From the NCBI RefSeq assembly GCF_000253255.1, contig NC_015580.1, positions 341,001 through 405,000 on the forward strand: a stretch of DNA of 64,000 nt. The letters run 5' to 3'. Position numbers and translations under genes: made by a program. The notes beneath the pieces are model-generated. The model was not told the origin of the DNA and did not search any database. It was given only the letters and a program-made list of their open reading frames with translations. Shown in pieces: positions 23,929 through 32,533 of this stretch. Source of the stretch: Novosphingobium sp. PP1Y. Its GTDB lineage: Bacteria; Pseudomonadota; Alphaproteobacteria; Sphingomonadales; Sphingomonadaceae. The number at the start of each line of letters is the position of its first letter. Within the stretch, counting starts at the first letter, position 1.

Positions 23929-24735
23929 CTAGGCAGACGAAAAATTGCGAACTAACACTTCGCGAGCCTGTCGGGATTTCGCGCCTACCGAGTAAGTCGT
24001 GTCGATCGACGTGATGGTGAAGGCCGCGAAGGTCTCGCGTACGCCAGCGTTGTCATTCAGCGACATCAGGAATTTGCCCTTGATGCCAGCCAGCTGATCC
24101 GCAAGCGCGGCGAAGTCGTCGCGGGTGAAGACGTCCGCGCCATAGTCGCGCTCGCAGGCCCAGTATGGCGGATCGAGGTAGAACAGCGCACCGTCGCGGT
24201 CATAGCGGCGGATGAAGTCGCCATAGGGCAGGCGCTCTATGGTGACCGACTGGAGGCGATCATGGAGATCGGCCAGCATAGGTTCCAGCTTGCCGACATC
24301 GAACCGCGCGGGCGCAGAAGCATCGACCCCAAAGTTGCGGCCAGAAACCTTGCCGCCGAAGGCCAGACGCTGGACATAGAGGAAGCGCACGGCGCGCTGG
24401 AGGTCGGTGAGCGTATCCGGGGCCTGCGCCAGAAGGCGTTCGAACTCGGCGCGGCTCGCCACGCGGAATCGCAGCATGTCGATGAGGTAGGGATAGTGTT
24501 CGGCCAGGCAGCGGAACAGGGTGACGACGTCGCCCGAAATGTCGTTGATCGCCTCTGCCCTTGGGCGGCGCGAGCGGCGCAGGAAGATGCCGCCCATGCC
24601 AACGAATGGTTCGGCATAGCTGGTGTGCGGCGTACGCTCGATGATGGCGCAGATCCGTTTGGAAAGGTTGCGTTTCCCGCCGATGTACCCGGCAGCGGGG
24701 GAAACGGGGCGAACGAGAACAAAAGGGGTAGACAT
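23929..24735 (-). CDS. DNA adenine methylase (Dam/M.EcoKDam class)
   Basis: The 268-residue protein has AAGYIGGKRNLSKRICAII, AEPFVGMGGIFLR (AdoMet motif), NDISGDVVTLFRCLAEH and the catalytic LFYLDPPYW (DPPY). It is a D12-class N6-adenine methyltransferase of about the normal length. It lies at the end of the J-I-H-G late unit, so it is likely made late and could methylate phage DNA before packaging to evade restriction. The target sequence is not predictable here. Confidence 0.9.
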   Translation of the reverse strand: MSTPFVLVRPVSPAAGYIGGKRNLSKRICAIIERTPHTSYAEPFVGMGGIFLRRSRRPRAEAINDISGDVVTLFRCLAEHYPYLIDMLRFRVASRAEFERLLAQAPDTLTDLQRAVRFLYVQRLAFGGKVSGRNFGVDASAPARFDVGKLEPMLADLHDRLQSVTIERLPYGDFIRRYDRDGALFYLDPPYWACERDYGADVFTRDDFAALADQLAGIKGKFLMSLNDNAGVRETFAAFTITSIDTTYSVGAKSRQAREVLVRNFSSA

Positions 24736-24911
24736 GTTGGATTTCCTGCACGATTGCCCTTCGCGGCATGCCACGGAAGGGAACTCAGAAAAGGCGGGCG
24801 CGCCGCCTTGAGAGTGCGAGTGCAGGCTCGCGGTTTTCAGGATGCGGGAACATCCGAAGCCCCCTTCCGTAAAGGGGCCGGGTGGCGGCAGGGCGGCCCC
24901 GCCGCCGGGCA

Positions 24912-25169
24912 TTATTCCGAAGCGGTCGCTACCTCCGCCGGCTCTGGCTCTGGCTCCGGGTTGGTGATGACGCCGGCGGCGATCTTGTGCGCCACGCCCA
25001 TGGCAACTTCCTCGACGCGGGCCTTGGTGGCCGTCTTGTCGTAGCTGCCGTCCGCCTTCAGCACGGCATTGACGTCGCGCTTGTGGACGATCTCGCCACT
25101 GGTGAAGGTGACCGGGACGGCGCGGGTCTGGGCATTGAAAGCGCCGATCTTGAACGAGAGTTCGGACAC
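24912..25169 (-). CDS. Small hypothetical late protein
   Basis: The 85-residue product starts at GTG (VSELSFKIGAFNAQTRAVPV) with AAAGGAA about 8 bases upstream. It has a TFTSGEIVHKRDVNAVLKAD segment and an acidic Pro-Glu tail (NPEPEPEPAEVATASE). No family is recognised. It lies 13 bases after the tail-fibre assembly gene. An upstream in-frame ATG would overlap that gene and is not favoured. Confidence 0.55.
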   Translation of the reverse strand: MSELSFKIGAFNAQTRAVPVTFTSGEIVHKRDVNAVLKADGSYDKTATKARVEEVAMGVAHKIAAGVITNPEPEPEPAEVATASE

Positions 25170-25182
25170 GGGAAGTTCCTTT

Positions 25183-25566
25183 CTAGGCTGGGGCGACCGG
25201 CCATTCGACGGCGGCCGGATCGGTGACGGTTTCTGGAAGATCGCGAAGGGCCTGCCGGTAGGCGACCCAATCGGCTCGGAGTTCATAGGTCAGCGGGCTG
25301 TCGGGCATTTGCGTCCAGTCGCTGGCACTCAGGAGATAACCGCGACGCTTGCGCAGTGCGCTCCACTGCTCGGCCTCGCTGGGCGGCGCCGGAATGACCG
25401 CGACTGGTTCGCCCGCTTCATCTGCCTTGATGACCATGCCTTCCGCCTGCGCCTGCAGAAGTTCGGCGTGACGCTCGGGCGTGATCTCCACCGCGTCTGC
25501 AGGGACCACCAGGTGCAAGTCGCTGTCATAGAACCCGCACGACTGTGAGCTGAAATAGCGTGCCAT
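25183..25566 (-). CDS. G: Tail fibre assembly protein (gpG-like)
   Basis: The 127-residue protein ends with WSALRKRRGYLLSASDWTQM and PDSPLTYELRADWVAYRQAL then RDLPETVTDPAAVEWP, the Caudo_TAP/gpG signature for phage tail fibre chaperones. N-terminal MARYFSSQSCGFYDSDLHLV fits family start. It follows the fibre gene by 8 bases as usual. Confidence 0.9.
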   Translation of the reverse strand: MARYFSSQSCGFYDSDLHLVVPADAVEITPERHAELLQAQAEGMVIKADEAGEPVAVIPAPPSEAEQWSALRKRRGYLLSASDWTQMPDSPLTYELRADWVAYRQALRDLPETVTDPAAVEWPVAPA

Positions 25567-25574
25567 GTTTGCCC

Positions 25575-28103
25575 TCAAATCCTTCCGAGTGCGAAAACGA
25601 CCGGCGCTGCTGCGACTTCCCCGGTGTTGCCTGAGTAGCCGCGCATGACCGTGCAGCCGTTGTTGCTGGGTGAGCCGACAAGCTGGAACCAGACGTCCGC
25701 GCTGGACGATGCGTATGACACCGAGGTCGAGACGAAAGCATCGATCACGGCGGTAAAGGTGAGAGGCCAGTTCAGCGCCTGGCTCCCTTCGCTGGCCCCC
25801 GAAGCCCCGCGCACCCATTGCAGGACCAGGCCGCCCGGCAGCTTCTGGTAACCGCCTGCAGACAAGTCGCCTGCGAAGTCCGCCATCTTTGCGAATGCAC
25901 TGGCGTGCTGGCCGTCGAGCAAGTCGGCGTCCAGGCCGCTGCCAGCGCCGTCGTTATCGGGGCCCCACAGGTTATAGGCGCCGCGCCACATGCTGGCGCC
26001 CTTGATGTTCAGGACATTGCCGTTGAGGTTCGGCTCGGTGACCAGCGCGCCCTGATCGGTGGAATCCACGGTGGCCTTAAGTCGTGCGCCGCTCCACCCG
26101 ATGTAGATCTTGTTCGTGCCCTGACCAATGCCGCCGCCCTGCTGGACTGGCGTGTAGCCAAGGCGGGCGGGAATGTCCGCGTAATAGCTGCCCTGCTGGC
26201 CGTCGAGCAAATCGGCATCAAGGCCCGATCCGCTGCCATCGTTGCCCGAATGCCAGAGAAGGTGCGAAACGGCGCCGGCCGACCAACCGCCAAAGCGCAA
26301 CGAATTGTCGGTATCGAGGCCCAGGAATGCCGCGAAGGAGCCGGGCCGGTGGAACGTCATGACGGCCGCGCCGGTGCCGTTGCCTCTCACTTCCAAAGGC
26401 GTCGAATCGCTTGGCCTTGACGCAATCCCCTGACTGTCGCCGCTTGTGAATGAAAGTACGTTCGTGAAGCTATCGCCCGACTTGCTGACGGGCGTATAGC
26501 CAAGCCGGGCGGGAATGTCCGCGTAATAGGCCCCCTGCTGGCCATCGAGCAAATCGGCGTCCAGGCCAGATCCGGCACCGTCATTGCCTGCTGTCCAGGC
26601 AAGGGCGCCCTGGATCGTGAATGTGCTGCCATAACCCCAGCGCCAGACCTCGCCATATTGCGTGTCATAGACGCCCAGCCCCGAGGCACTGCCGTACATG
26701 TACGCAGTTTGGCCGCTCCGCTCGAATTCAATGTGTTTTTCGCTTGTGTGGACCGACGAGAACAGGATCTTTCCAGAACCGGAAACCGCCAAAGTTCCCG
26801 TGACCGTGTCGCCAGCCCTATTGAACGGCGTATAGCCAAGCCGGGCGGGAATGTCGGCGTAATAGCTGCCGTGCTGGCCGTCCAGCAAATCGGCGTCTAG
26901 GCCCGACCCGGCGCCGTCGTTGCCGGCGTGCCAAACCTTGCCGCCGCTCGCGCCGAAATCAAATTCGAGAGTCCTAGTGCCGCCGGAAAAAGGGCCGATC
27001 ATCCGGAAGCCATTGTTATAGATATCAATTGACGGATCGCCCGTCATTGCCCCGGATGGGGCCTTTGCAAAGTCAATCTGGCCGCCTTCAAAGCCGCTTG
27101 CCTGCCCCATGCCGACAAGCAAATTGCCGCTGAAAGCCTGGCTTTGTGGCAAATTTAGCCTTGCAAACGCGCTACCGTGCTGGCCGTCCAGCAAATCGGC
27201 ATCAAGGCCCGATCCGGCGCCGTCATTATCTGGCCCCCACACATCATAACCGCCGCGCCTCATGGCGGCGCCATTCACGGTAAGAGCGCCGGCCGCCAGA
27301 TAAGGGTCCGTCACCAGGTTGCCCTGGTCGGTGACGTCGACGGTCGCCTTGAGGCGACTGGCGCTGGACCACCCGATCTTGATGACGTTACCGGCAAGCT
27401 GCCCGTTGCCGGTGCCCTGCTGGACGGGATTATAGCCGAGGCGTGCCGGGATGTTGCTGTACCAGCTGCCCTGCTGCCCATCGAGCAGATCGGCATCGAG
27501 GCCTGAACCTGCGCCATCGTTACCGGGGTGCCAGATACCGGCATTGTTCGCGCCGAAGCGGGCATCGAGCCACGCATTCACGGCGTCCTTGACCATCTTC
27601 TCAGCCGGTACGCGGCTCGCGCTGGTCCCCCCGATGGCTTCCGCCAGCGTCGAGAGTTCGACGACGCCCATCTGCTCGGTGGTCGCAGGCGGGTTCAGGA
27701 AATTGGCATCGCCGAAGGTCAGGTCCGTCGCGTCCACATCGGCAAACTGGACGTCGATCGCGAGCAGCATGAGCGCCTGCGCCGACTTCTCGACCAGCAC
27801 GTCCGCCTGCCCGTAGATGGCGAAGAGCGTACCGTCGCCAAGGTAGAGCGCGAGACTGCGCACGGTGAAGACGTCGCCGGTCTCGTCCCTCACGATCAGG
27901 TGGATCGTATCGTCGGCCACGACATCGCCCGAGAGCGTGGCGATGCGCTTGAACTCGCCGGGCAGAGCAGTCGCCCCGGGATCGGGCGTGACCGCGGTGC
28001 CGGTCAGGCCGACCTCAGCAATCGTGACCGGGGCGGTCCCGGTGTTGCTCGCATCCACGAGCGCAGCGCGGCCTGCATTGGTGACGGTGAGGGTGAGACC
28101 CAT
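25575..28103 (-). CDS. H: Tail fibre protein gpH with internal repeats
   Basis: The 842-residue protein has the conserved virion-proximal domain (about 1-165, LTLTVTNAGRAALVDASNTG, PPATTEQMGVVELSTLAEAI), then at least six copies of an NDGAGSGLDADLLDGQ unit, most followed by YADIPARLGYTP, and a C-terminal receptor-binding-like domain (GGLVLQWVRGASGASEG..., FALGRI). An approximately 100-residue block (LKATVDxTDQGxLVTxP ... GPDNDGAGSG) is duplicated. The fibre binds the host surface receptor. The repeats offer recombination sites to swap receptor-binding parts. Confidence 0.92.
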   Translation of the reverse strand: MGLTLTVTNAGRAALVDASNTGTAPVTIAEVGLTGTAVTPDPGATALPGEFKRIATLSGDVVADDTIHLIVRDETGDVFTVRSLALYLGDGTLFAIYGQADVLVEKSAQALMLLAIDVQFADVDATDLTFGDANFLNPPATTEQMGVVELSTLAEAIGGTSASRVPAEKMVKDAVNAWLDARFGANNAGIWHPGNDGAGSGLDADLLDGQQGSWYSNIPARLGYNPVQQGTGNGQLAGNVIKIGWSSASRLKATVDVTDQGNLVTDPYLAAGALTVNGAAMRRGGYDVWGPDNDGAGSGLDADLLDGQHGSAFARLNLPQSQAFSGNLLVGMGQASGFEGGQIDFAKAPSGAMTGDPSIDIYNNGFRMIGPFSGGTRTLEFDFGASGGKVWHAGNDGAGSGLDADLLDGQHGSYYADIPARLGYTPFNRAGDTVTGTLAVSGSGKILFSSVHTSEKHIEFERSGQTAYMYGSASGLGVYDTQYGEVWRWGYGSTFTIQGALAWTAGNDGAGSGLDADLLDGQQGAYYADIPARLGYTPVSKSGDSFTNVLSFTSGDSQGIASRPSDSTPLEVRGNGTGAAVMTFHRPGSFAAFLGLDTDNSLRFGGWSAGAVSHLLWHSGNDGSGSGLDADLLDGQQGSYYADIPARLGYTPVQQGGGIGQGTNKIYIGWSGARLKATVDSTDQGALVTEPNLNGNVLNIKGASMWRGAYNLWGPDNDGAGSGLDADLLDGQHASAFAKMADFAGDLSAGGYQKLPGGLVLQWVRGASGASEGSQALNWPLTFTAVIDAFVSTSVSYASSSADVWFQLVGSPSNNGCTVMRGYSGNTGEVAAAPVVFALGRI
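25905..27525 (-). repeat. Six near-identical repeats inside the tail fibre gene
   Basis: Repeats encoding GSGLDADLLDGQ lie near 25905-25960, 26196-26246, 26533-26583, 26872-26930, 27177-27228 and 27470-27525, spaced by roughly 290-340 bases. Nucleotide identity between copies is high. Such homologies can support slippage or recombination within the fibre. Confidence 0.85.
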
Positions 28104-28115
28104 GAATTCCTCCGG

Positions 28116-28670
28116 TCAGGTCGCGGCCGGCGCCGTGCAGGACAGGCGGGCGAAAATGGTGGGGCGCACGGCAGCGACCAGGCCGACACCGGCCTGCGTG
28201 TTGATGCCCTGCGTGAAAGTGAAAGTGCTGCGCACCGGCTTGGCGCGGCTGACCTCGGCAATGACCTGATCGACGAAGGCGGCCGAGGCCGGGGCGCCTG
28301 CCTGATCGAGGTTCAGAACAAGATCGAAGGTGTGCGGGGCGCCCTTCGGCTCGCTCTGCCACCATTCACGAATGGCAACCGATCCGCCGAAGCTGGCGAT
28401 GACCGCGCGCACCGATTCCGCGGTGCCCTTGCGCCGGGCAATGGAGATCGCTTGGCGCACGCGCTCACGCTTGATGCCCTCGGGCCAGCTGGTCGACCAG
28501 TTATCGAGGCTGAGGCCCCATGCCAGCCAGGGCAGAAGCTCGATCGGGCAGTCGTCGGGCGACCAGACCGAGCGGACGGGCGTCGGGATCTCCAGCAGAC
28601 CGGCGGCGACCTGCTCGAGCGCCTTTTCCAGCGCAGTGGAACCGGGAGGCAGCAGCGTTGGGTACGTCAT
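28116..28670 (-). CDS. I: Tail protein gpI
   Basis: The 184-residue protein begins MTYPTLLPPGSTALEKALEQ and contains LPWLAWGLSLDNWSTSWPEG and IPTPVRSVWSPDDCPIELLP, the P2 gpI family signature. It is a baseplate component. It overlaps gpJ by 4 bases. Confidence 0.93.
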   Translation of the reverse strand: MTYPTLLPPGSTALEKALEQVAAGLLEIPTPVRSVWSPDDCPIELLPWLAWGLSLDNWSTSWPEGIKRERVRQAISIARRKGTAESVRAVIASFGGSVAIREWWQSEPKGAPHTFDLVLNLDQAGAPASAAFVDQVIAEVSRAKPVRSTFTFTQGINTQAGVGLVAAVRPTIFARLSCTAPAAT

Positions 28671-29560
28671 TCGCCGGTCCCGGCGTAATTGATCGTGGTG
28701 CCGGTGCAGTGCGGCGCCTGCGTGCGCGAAACGATGATGTCGGCAGCGGGGGCGCTGAGTTCGACATTCTGCACGCCTTCAACATGGAGGGCGGCGAAGA
28801 TGGCTGAGCGGGTAATGTCACGGCCAAGGCGGTGGCTGCTCGCGATGTAGGCATCGAGATTGGCGTGCGCGGCGGCGAGGACGACGCCGCCATCGGGGCC
28901 ACTGAAAGTGGTGAGCGTAGCCTCCACGGCATAAGTGACGATCTCTGCCGACTGGACGGTGACGAAATCGGTCAGCGGGCGGCGCGTTTCGTCCGAGACG
29001 TAGGCGGCAACCTTGCTGACGAGCGCGGCCGAAGCTGCGCCCGAGCCGGTGCGGGAGAGGACGGAGACCAGCACTTCGCCTGCGGCCGGGCTGGTGGCGC
29101 TGGCATCCAGCACATCGGCATCGGCCGACAAGGCGTGGAAGATATAGGCGCCTTCCGGCCCGGCGACCGAATAGCCTTCCGGCGCCAGCACCATGCGACG
29201 GCGGAAATCGGCATCGCTTTCCATGACGGCGGGAATGCCCAGCGCCTCGTCGGCCGAGGCCAGGGTAAAGCGGGTGATGCCGAAGAGGGCGGCGATGTTG
29301 TCGAGATCCGCGCCAACCGCATAGGCGGGCATGACGGCGCGCACGGCATCGTTGACGCGCTGGCGCAGCAGCTGGGCGAAATAGGCGAACACCTGCAGCA
29401 GCTTGGTGGCCGGATCGCTGTCACGCGTGATGAACTCCGGCATTTGCGCCTGCATGCGCGCGACGGCATCGGCAAGGATGGTTTCGAAATCCAGTTCCTC
29501 GACGATATCGGGCGCAGGCAGGCGCGACAGATCGACAGCGGTGAAGGTAGCATCGGCCAT
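28667..29560 (-). CDS. J: Baseplate protein gpJ
   Basis: The 297-residue protein starts MADATFTAVDLSRLPAPDIV and has the gpJ/gp6-like LDFETILADAVARMQAQMP and FAYFAQLLRQRVNDAVRAVM and SAVYAVGADLDN-like core. It is the baseplate wedge protein. A second ATG three codons upstream (29569) is possible. It is first in the J-I-H-G late unit with a dyad about 56 bases before the start. Confidence 0.93.
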   Translation of the reverse strand: MADATFTAVDLSRLPAPDIVEELDFETILADAVARMQAQMPEFITRDSDPATKLLQVFAYFAQLLRQRVNDAVRAVMPAYAVGADLDNIAALFGITRFTLASADEALGIPAVMESDADFRRRMVLAPEGYSVAGPEGAYIFHALSADADVLDASATSPAAGEVLVSVLSRTGSGAASAALVSKVAAYVSDETRRPLTDFVTVQSAEIVTYAVEATLTTFSGPDGGVVLAAAHANLDAYIASSHRLGRDITRSAIFAALHVEGVQNVELSAPAADIIVSRTQAPHCTGTTINYAGTGE

Positions 29561-29603
29561 GCCGCCCATGTCGCTGGGCTGGCAGGGCGATGGCTATGGG
29601 CTG

Positions 29604-29629
29604 CATTTGGATGGGCGGCTGACCAAATG
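29604..29629. promoter_or_regulatory. 26-bp dyad, putative Ogr-binding site for the J-G unit
   Basis: CATTTGG-ATGGGCGGCTGA-CCAAATG, identical in all 26 positions to the copy at 22579. The symmetry extends by one base (GCATTTGG / CCAAATGC). It lies about 44 bases upstream of the gpJ start. Confidence 0.75.
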
Positions 29630-29884
29630 CGAGTGTCGACGCCGGAATTCAGGCCATTAGGTCATCGACTGGTGAGCAGCATTGGAGAGGAAGCGCCTGC
29701 GGCTCGAATGGCGGAGAGGGGCCGGTAGGCGAAGGTCTGGTTCGGAGCCGGGTTGTGAGATTAGCTGACGCTCACTCGGAGCTGGCTGTCGACCAGAACA
29801 CGCCGTTCGGACCAGCCGCCGTGAACTTCTGCTCCTGATGTTAGCGGACATTTGTTCATGGAGCCGCTGACGCCAGTTAGATCG

Positions 29885-32245
29885 TCACCGCCCCGCGAGG
29901 GCGGCCCGTACCTCGGACATGAGATTACGGTACTTGCGCAGATTGTAGCTTTCCCTGCTTCGAGATACCTTGGCCTGTTCCACGATCAGATCGAGGTTTT
30001 TGAAGGCGTGCTGCAGCCATGCTACAGCCTTCTCGTCGTCCGCTATCTGCGCATACTGCAGAGCTTGGTCACTGTATCTGAGCAGATGGTAGGACCTCCG
30101 CGCATCGTTCTTGATGCATTGCTCGAGAACCTCCATGCTCTCTTCGACGCCGTCGAGGGCCGTGCGATCGGCGAGATTGCGCCTAAGTACGTCAATGTTT
30201 GCCTCAAAGAGGATACGCGCGTGGGTGTTCCTAATTGAGAATACGCGGCCTCGACTCCGAGAAAGGGCCGTGTCAATCCAAGAGAAGGCCTCGGTGAAGC
30301 TCTTCATCTTAGAGAGATAGATGGCTCCGTGCTGATAGTCGTATGCGTTTTCCGTCGACGCCACTAGCCGCTCGTAGAACCGCTGTCCATCTGCAACCCG
30401 AGGGTACGCTCGTCGGGCGAAGTCGTTGTCGTATGCGTATCGCCTGAAAACCGGGTAATCGACGATAAGACGGGTTGGGACGGCGCTGTGGAAGCGACTG
30501 AATATGCGGTTGAACGCCCGTGGCTGGCACTCTCGGAGCGCGATGCGCGCCAGAGCGCCGGAGCGTACTGAGAAGTAATCCTGGTGGGGGTCGTCCTCCA
30601 AGTCCACCTCCACGAGGAAACTGTCTATGCGCTTCGCGATATCATAGACATCGGTGTACTGCTTTTGGGGCCCGGATAGAAAAGCGTAAATCATGTCAAA
30701 AGATACAACTGTGCGACAGGCCGCGACGTAGCAAGCCATCATGTAAACGTCGAACGCTACAGGATCCCTCTTCTCGAATTCGGAGAGCTTGGCGCGAAAC
30801 CTCGAAGTCAGGTTCTCGTCAAAGACGTGTCGACGGAATGACTCGAACAGTCCAACCTCGCCGCTGTCACGTTCGACCGTCTCAAGATTGTCCGGATGCC
30901 ACCTCCGGATATCCACGGGTATTGAGTCGATAATCCCCTGCAGATCCTGCGGAATGATCTCGGAACTCGAATGTACGTCCAGTCGGCCCTGCATCGATCT
31001 GAGACCGACTGAGTCGAAGTAAATGCTTTGCTCAGCAGATACGATCTGCGCGCCGATGTCCCGCACAAGGCGGTCGATCGGATCGCGGGAATCGATCAGA
31101 TTGTCTACAAATACCAAGGCTTTATCGGGCTTTCCGGAGTGTTCCGCTACGATCTGGTCGGCCTGCGGCGCGGTGATGCGATCAAAGTAGAGCACCGGGC
31201 GCTCCGGCGCGATTTCGGACGCAACCTGCATAAGCACGGTCGTTTTTCCCGAGAGCGGCAATCCAACCAGTGCTACATGGCGACCGTTGTAGATTGAGTT
31301 CTTTACCGCTGCGTTCACCCGCCTCCGCACCAATTGGTTCGAATAGGCGTCGGACCATTCCGGCTCGGAGCCGAGGAAGAAGTTGCGTATCGGGCGCTGC
31401 GCGACCTCGCCTGGCGCGGGAACCTGGCCGGTGAAGGCTCGATGGCTCGGTGTTGCCTGCGTCACCGCGTCCGTACCGACCTCATCGACAACATAGCGGA
31501 GGAAGTCCTCGATCTCGCCGAACAATATGTGGAAGCCGAGCGCGGTATAGAGGGCCGTTGCGCCTTCGTCCTCCCGCCGCAGGAGGATCCAGCGGTTGAA
31601 TTGGGAGCGAGACGAGCTGTCGTGCAGACCCTGAAGCACGCCGGCATCATGCATTCCATACCCTAGAAACAAGGTCGGCCTTGCCTGCAACTCCCGCTGG
31701 AACACATACCAAGTCTCTCGGTCTGAGGCGAAGGCCGAGGAGATTTGTCCGGGAGTGAACAGGAAGTCGGCATCCGAGTGCCGTACGTTCCCGTGTAGCG
31801 CGACGAACTGGACGACCTCGCCGGGCTGCCTCGGGGCGCCTAGGGGCGTGACGTCATGCAGCACGCGCGTGTGCTCCCCTTGACGGGCGTTGAATATGTG
31901 AAACGGCAAATCGTCTATGTTCGTGGTGTACAGGAATTCGGGGTTCAACCTGCGCAGTGCGTCATATCTATCATCATACGTTCCGACCGTGAATAACTTC
32001 TCCAGGAACTCCCTCAGCGCCACCCTACGGTCGGACAGAAGCACCGCGTAAAGCCCAGCAAGGTCGAGCGACGCATATGCGTCGAGGCCGAACTCTTTGA
32101 TCAGGAGCGTCTTTAACCCATCACCTACGGGCAGCGTGTCGCCGCCGCCGTTGCGGGCAAGCGTCGAAAAGCCTGCACCTGTGAATAGGTTCACGCCCCT
32201 CGCCAAGTCGGCTTTTAGCAGTCCGGTTTCCGTAACCTTGAGCAT
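29885..32245 (-). CDS. SIR2-STAND defence-like protein (phage cargo)
   Basis: This 786-residue protein opens with a SIR2-like domain (1-260): NLFTGAGFS (19-27), YTTNIDD (106-112), the LHGNV catalytic His segment (150-154) and FLGYGMHD (193-200). A STAND-type P-loop NTPase follows: Walker A GLPLSGKTT (328-336) and Walker B ALVFVDN (376-382). The C-terminal 350 residues are helical and repeat-like, as in sensor regions. The architecture SIR2-STAND is that of Avs5-like proteins, in which a sensed phage protein triggers NAD+ depletion. It lies between gpS and the dyad before gpJ. GC content is lower than its neighbours. Confidence 0.82.
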   Translation of the reverse strand: MLKVTETGLLKADLARGVNLFTGAGFSTLARNGGGDTLPVGDGLKTLLIKEFGLDAYASLDLAGLYAVLLSDRRVALREFLEKLFTVGTYDDRYDALRRLNPEFLYTTNIDDLPFHIFNARQGEHTRVLHDVTPLGAPRQPGEVVQFVALHGNVRHSDADFLFTPGQISSAFASDRETWYVFQRELQARPTLFLGYGMHDAGVLQGLHDSSSRSQFNRWILLRREDEGATALYTALGFHILFGEIEDFLRYVVDEVGTDAVTQATPSHRAFTGQVPAPGEVAQRPIRNFFLGSEPEWSDAYSNQLVRRRVNAAVKNSIYNGRHVALVGLPLSGKTTVLMQVASEIAPERPVLYFDRITAPQADQIVAEHSGKPDKALVFVDNLIDSRDPIDRLVRDIGAQIVSAEQSIYFDSVGLRSMQGRLDVHSSSEIIPQDLQGIIDSIPVDIRRWHPDNLETVERDSGEVGLFESFRRHVFDENLTSRFRAKLSEFEKRDPVAFDVYMMACYVAACRTVVSFDMIYAFLSGPQKQYTDVYDIAKRIDSFLVEVDLEDDPHQDYFSVRSGALARIALRECQPRAFNRIFSRFHSAVPTRLIVDYPVFRRYAYDNDFARRAYPRVADGQRFYERLVASTENAYDYQHGAIYLSKMKSFTEAFSWIDTALSRSRGRVFSIRNTHARILFEANIDVLRRNLADRTALDGVEESMEVLEQCIKNDARRSYHLLRYSDQALQYAQIADDEKAVAWLQHAFKNLDLIVEQAKVSRSRESYNLRKYRNLMSEVRAALAGR

Positions 32246-32533
32246 TCATTCCCCCGAATCATTTCAACCCGCCCAACTAGCAGTAGATCGAGTGTGAAAC
32301 GCAAATACTTGCGAAACCGCGAGCACGCCATTGACAATGCGTAGAGACTCGCAGCCGCCGGTCAGCCTTCGGCTCACCTCCGGCCATAACCGGACTGACC
32401 ACTCGTAGGCGCGCGACTTTTCCGGTTGAACGGCATGAATGGGCGCATACTGACCATATGCGCGATGAGGGCTCTGTCAGAGCATCCGAAAGAATTGCTG
32501 TTCAGAATAAAGATCTGAAAACGCTACTTAAAA
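32246..32533. other. Intergenic region upstream of SIR2-STAND gene
   Basis: About 290 bases between gpS and the SIR2-STAND gene, likely holding its own promoter. The segment is AT-richer near 32490-32533. Inverted bits such as GGTCAGCC...GGACTGACC are seen near 32358-32401; no known site is recognised. Confidence 0.35.

Noticed and set aside
25905..27525. CRISPR-like array because of regularly spaced repeats
   Set aside because: The repeats are inside an intact coding frame, are spaced ~300 bases apart and encode a tail-fibre motif.
29657..29851. A 64-codon leftward frame between SIR2-STAND and the dyad before gpJ
   Set aside because: Ser/Arg-rich composition without family features; more likely intergenic DNA.
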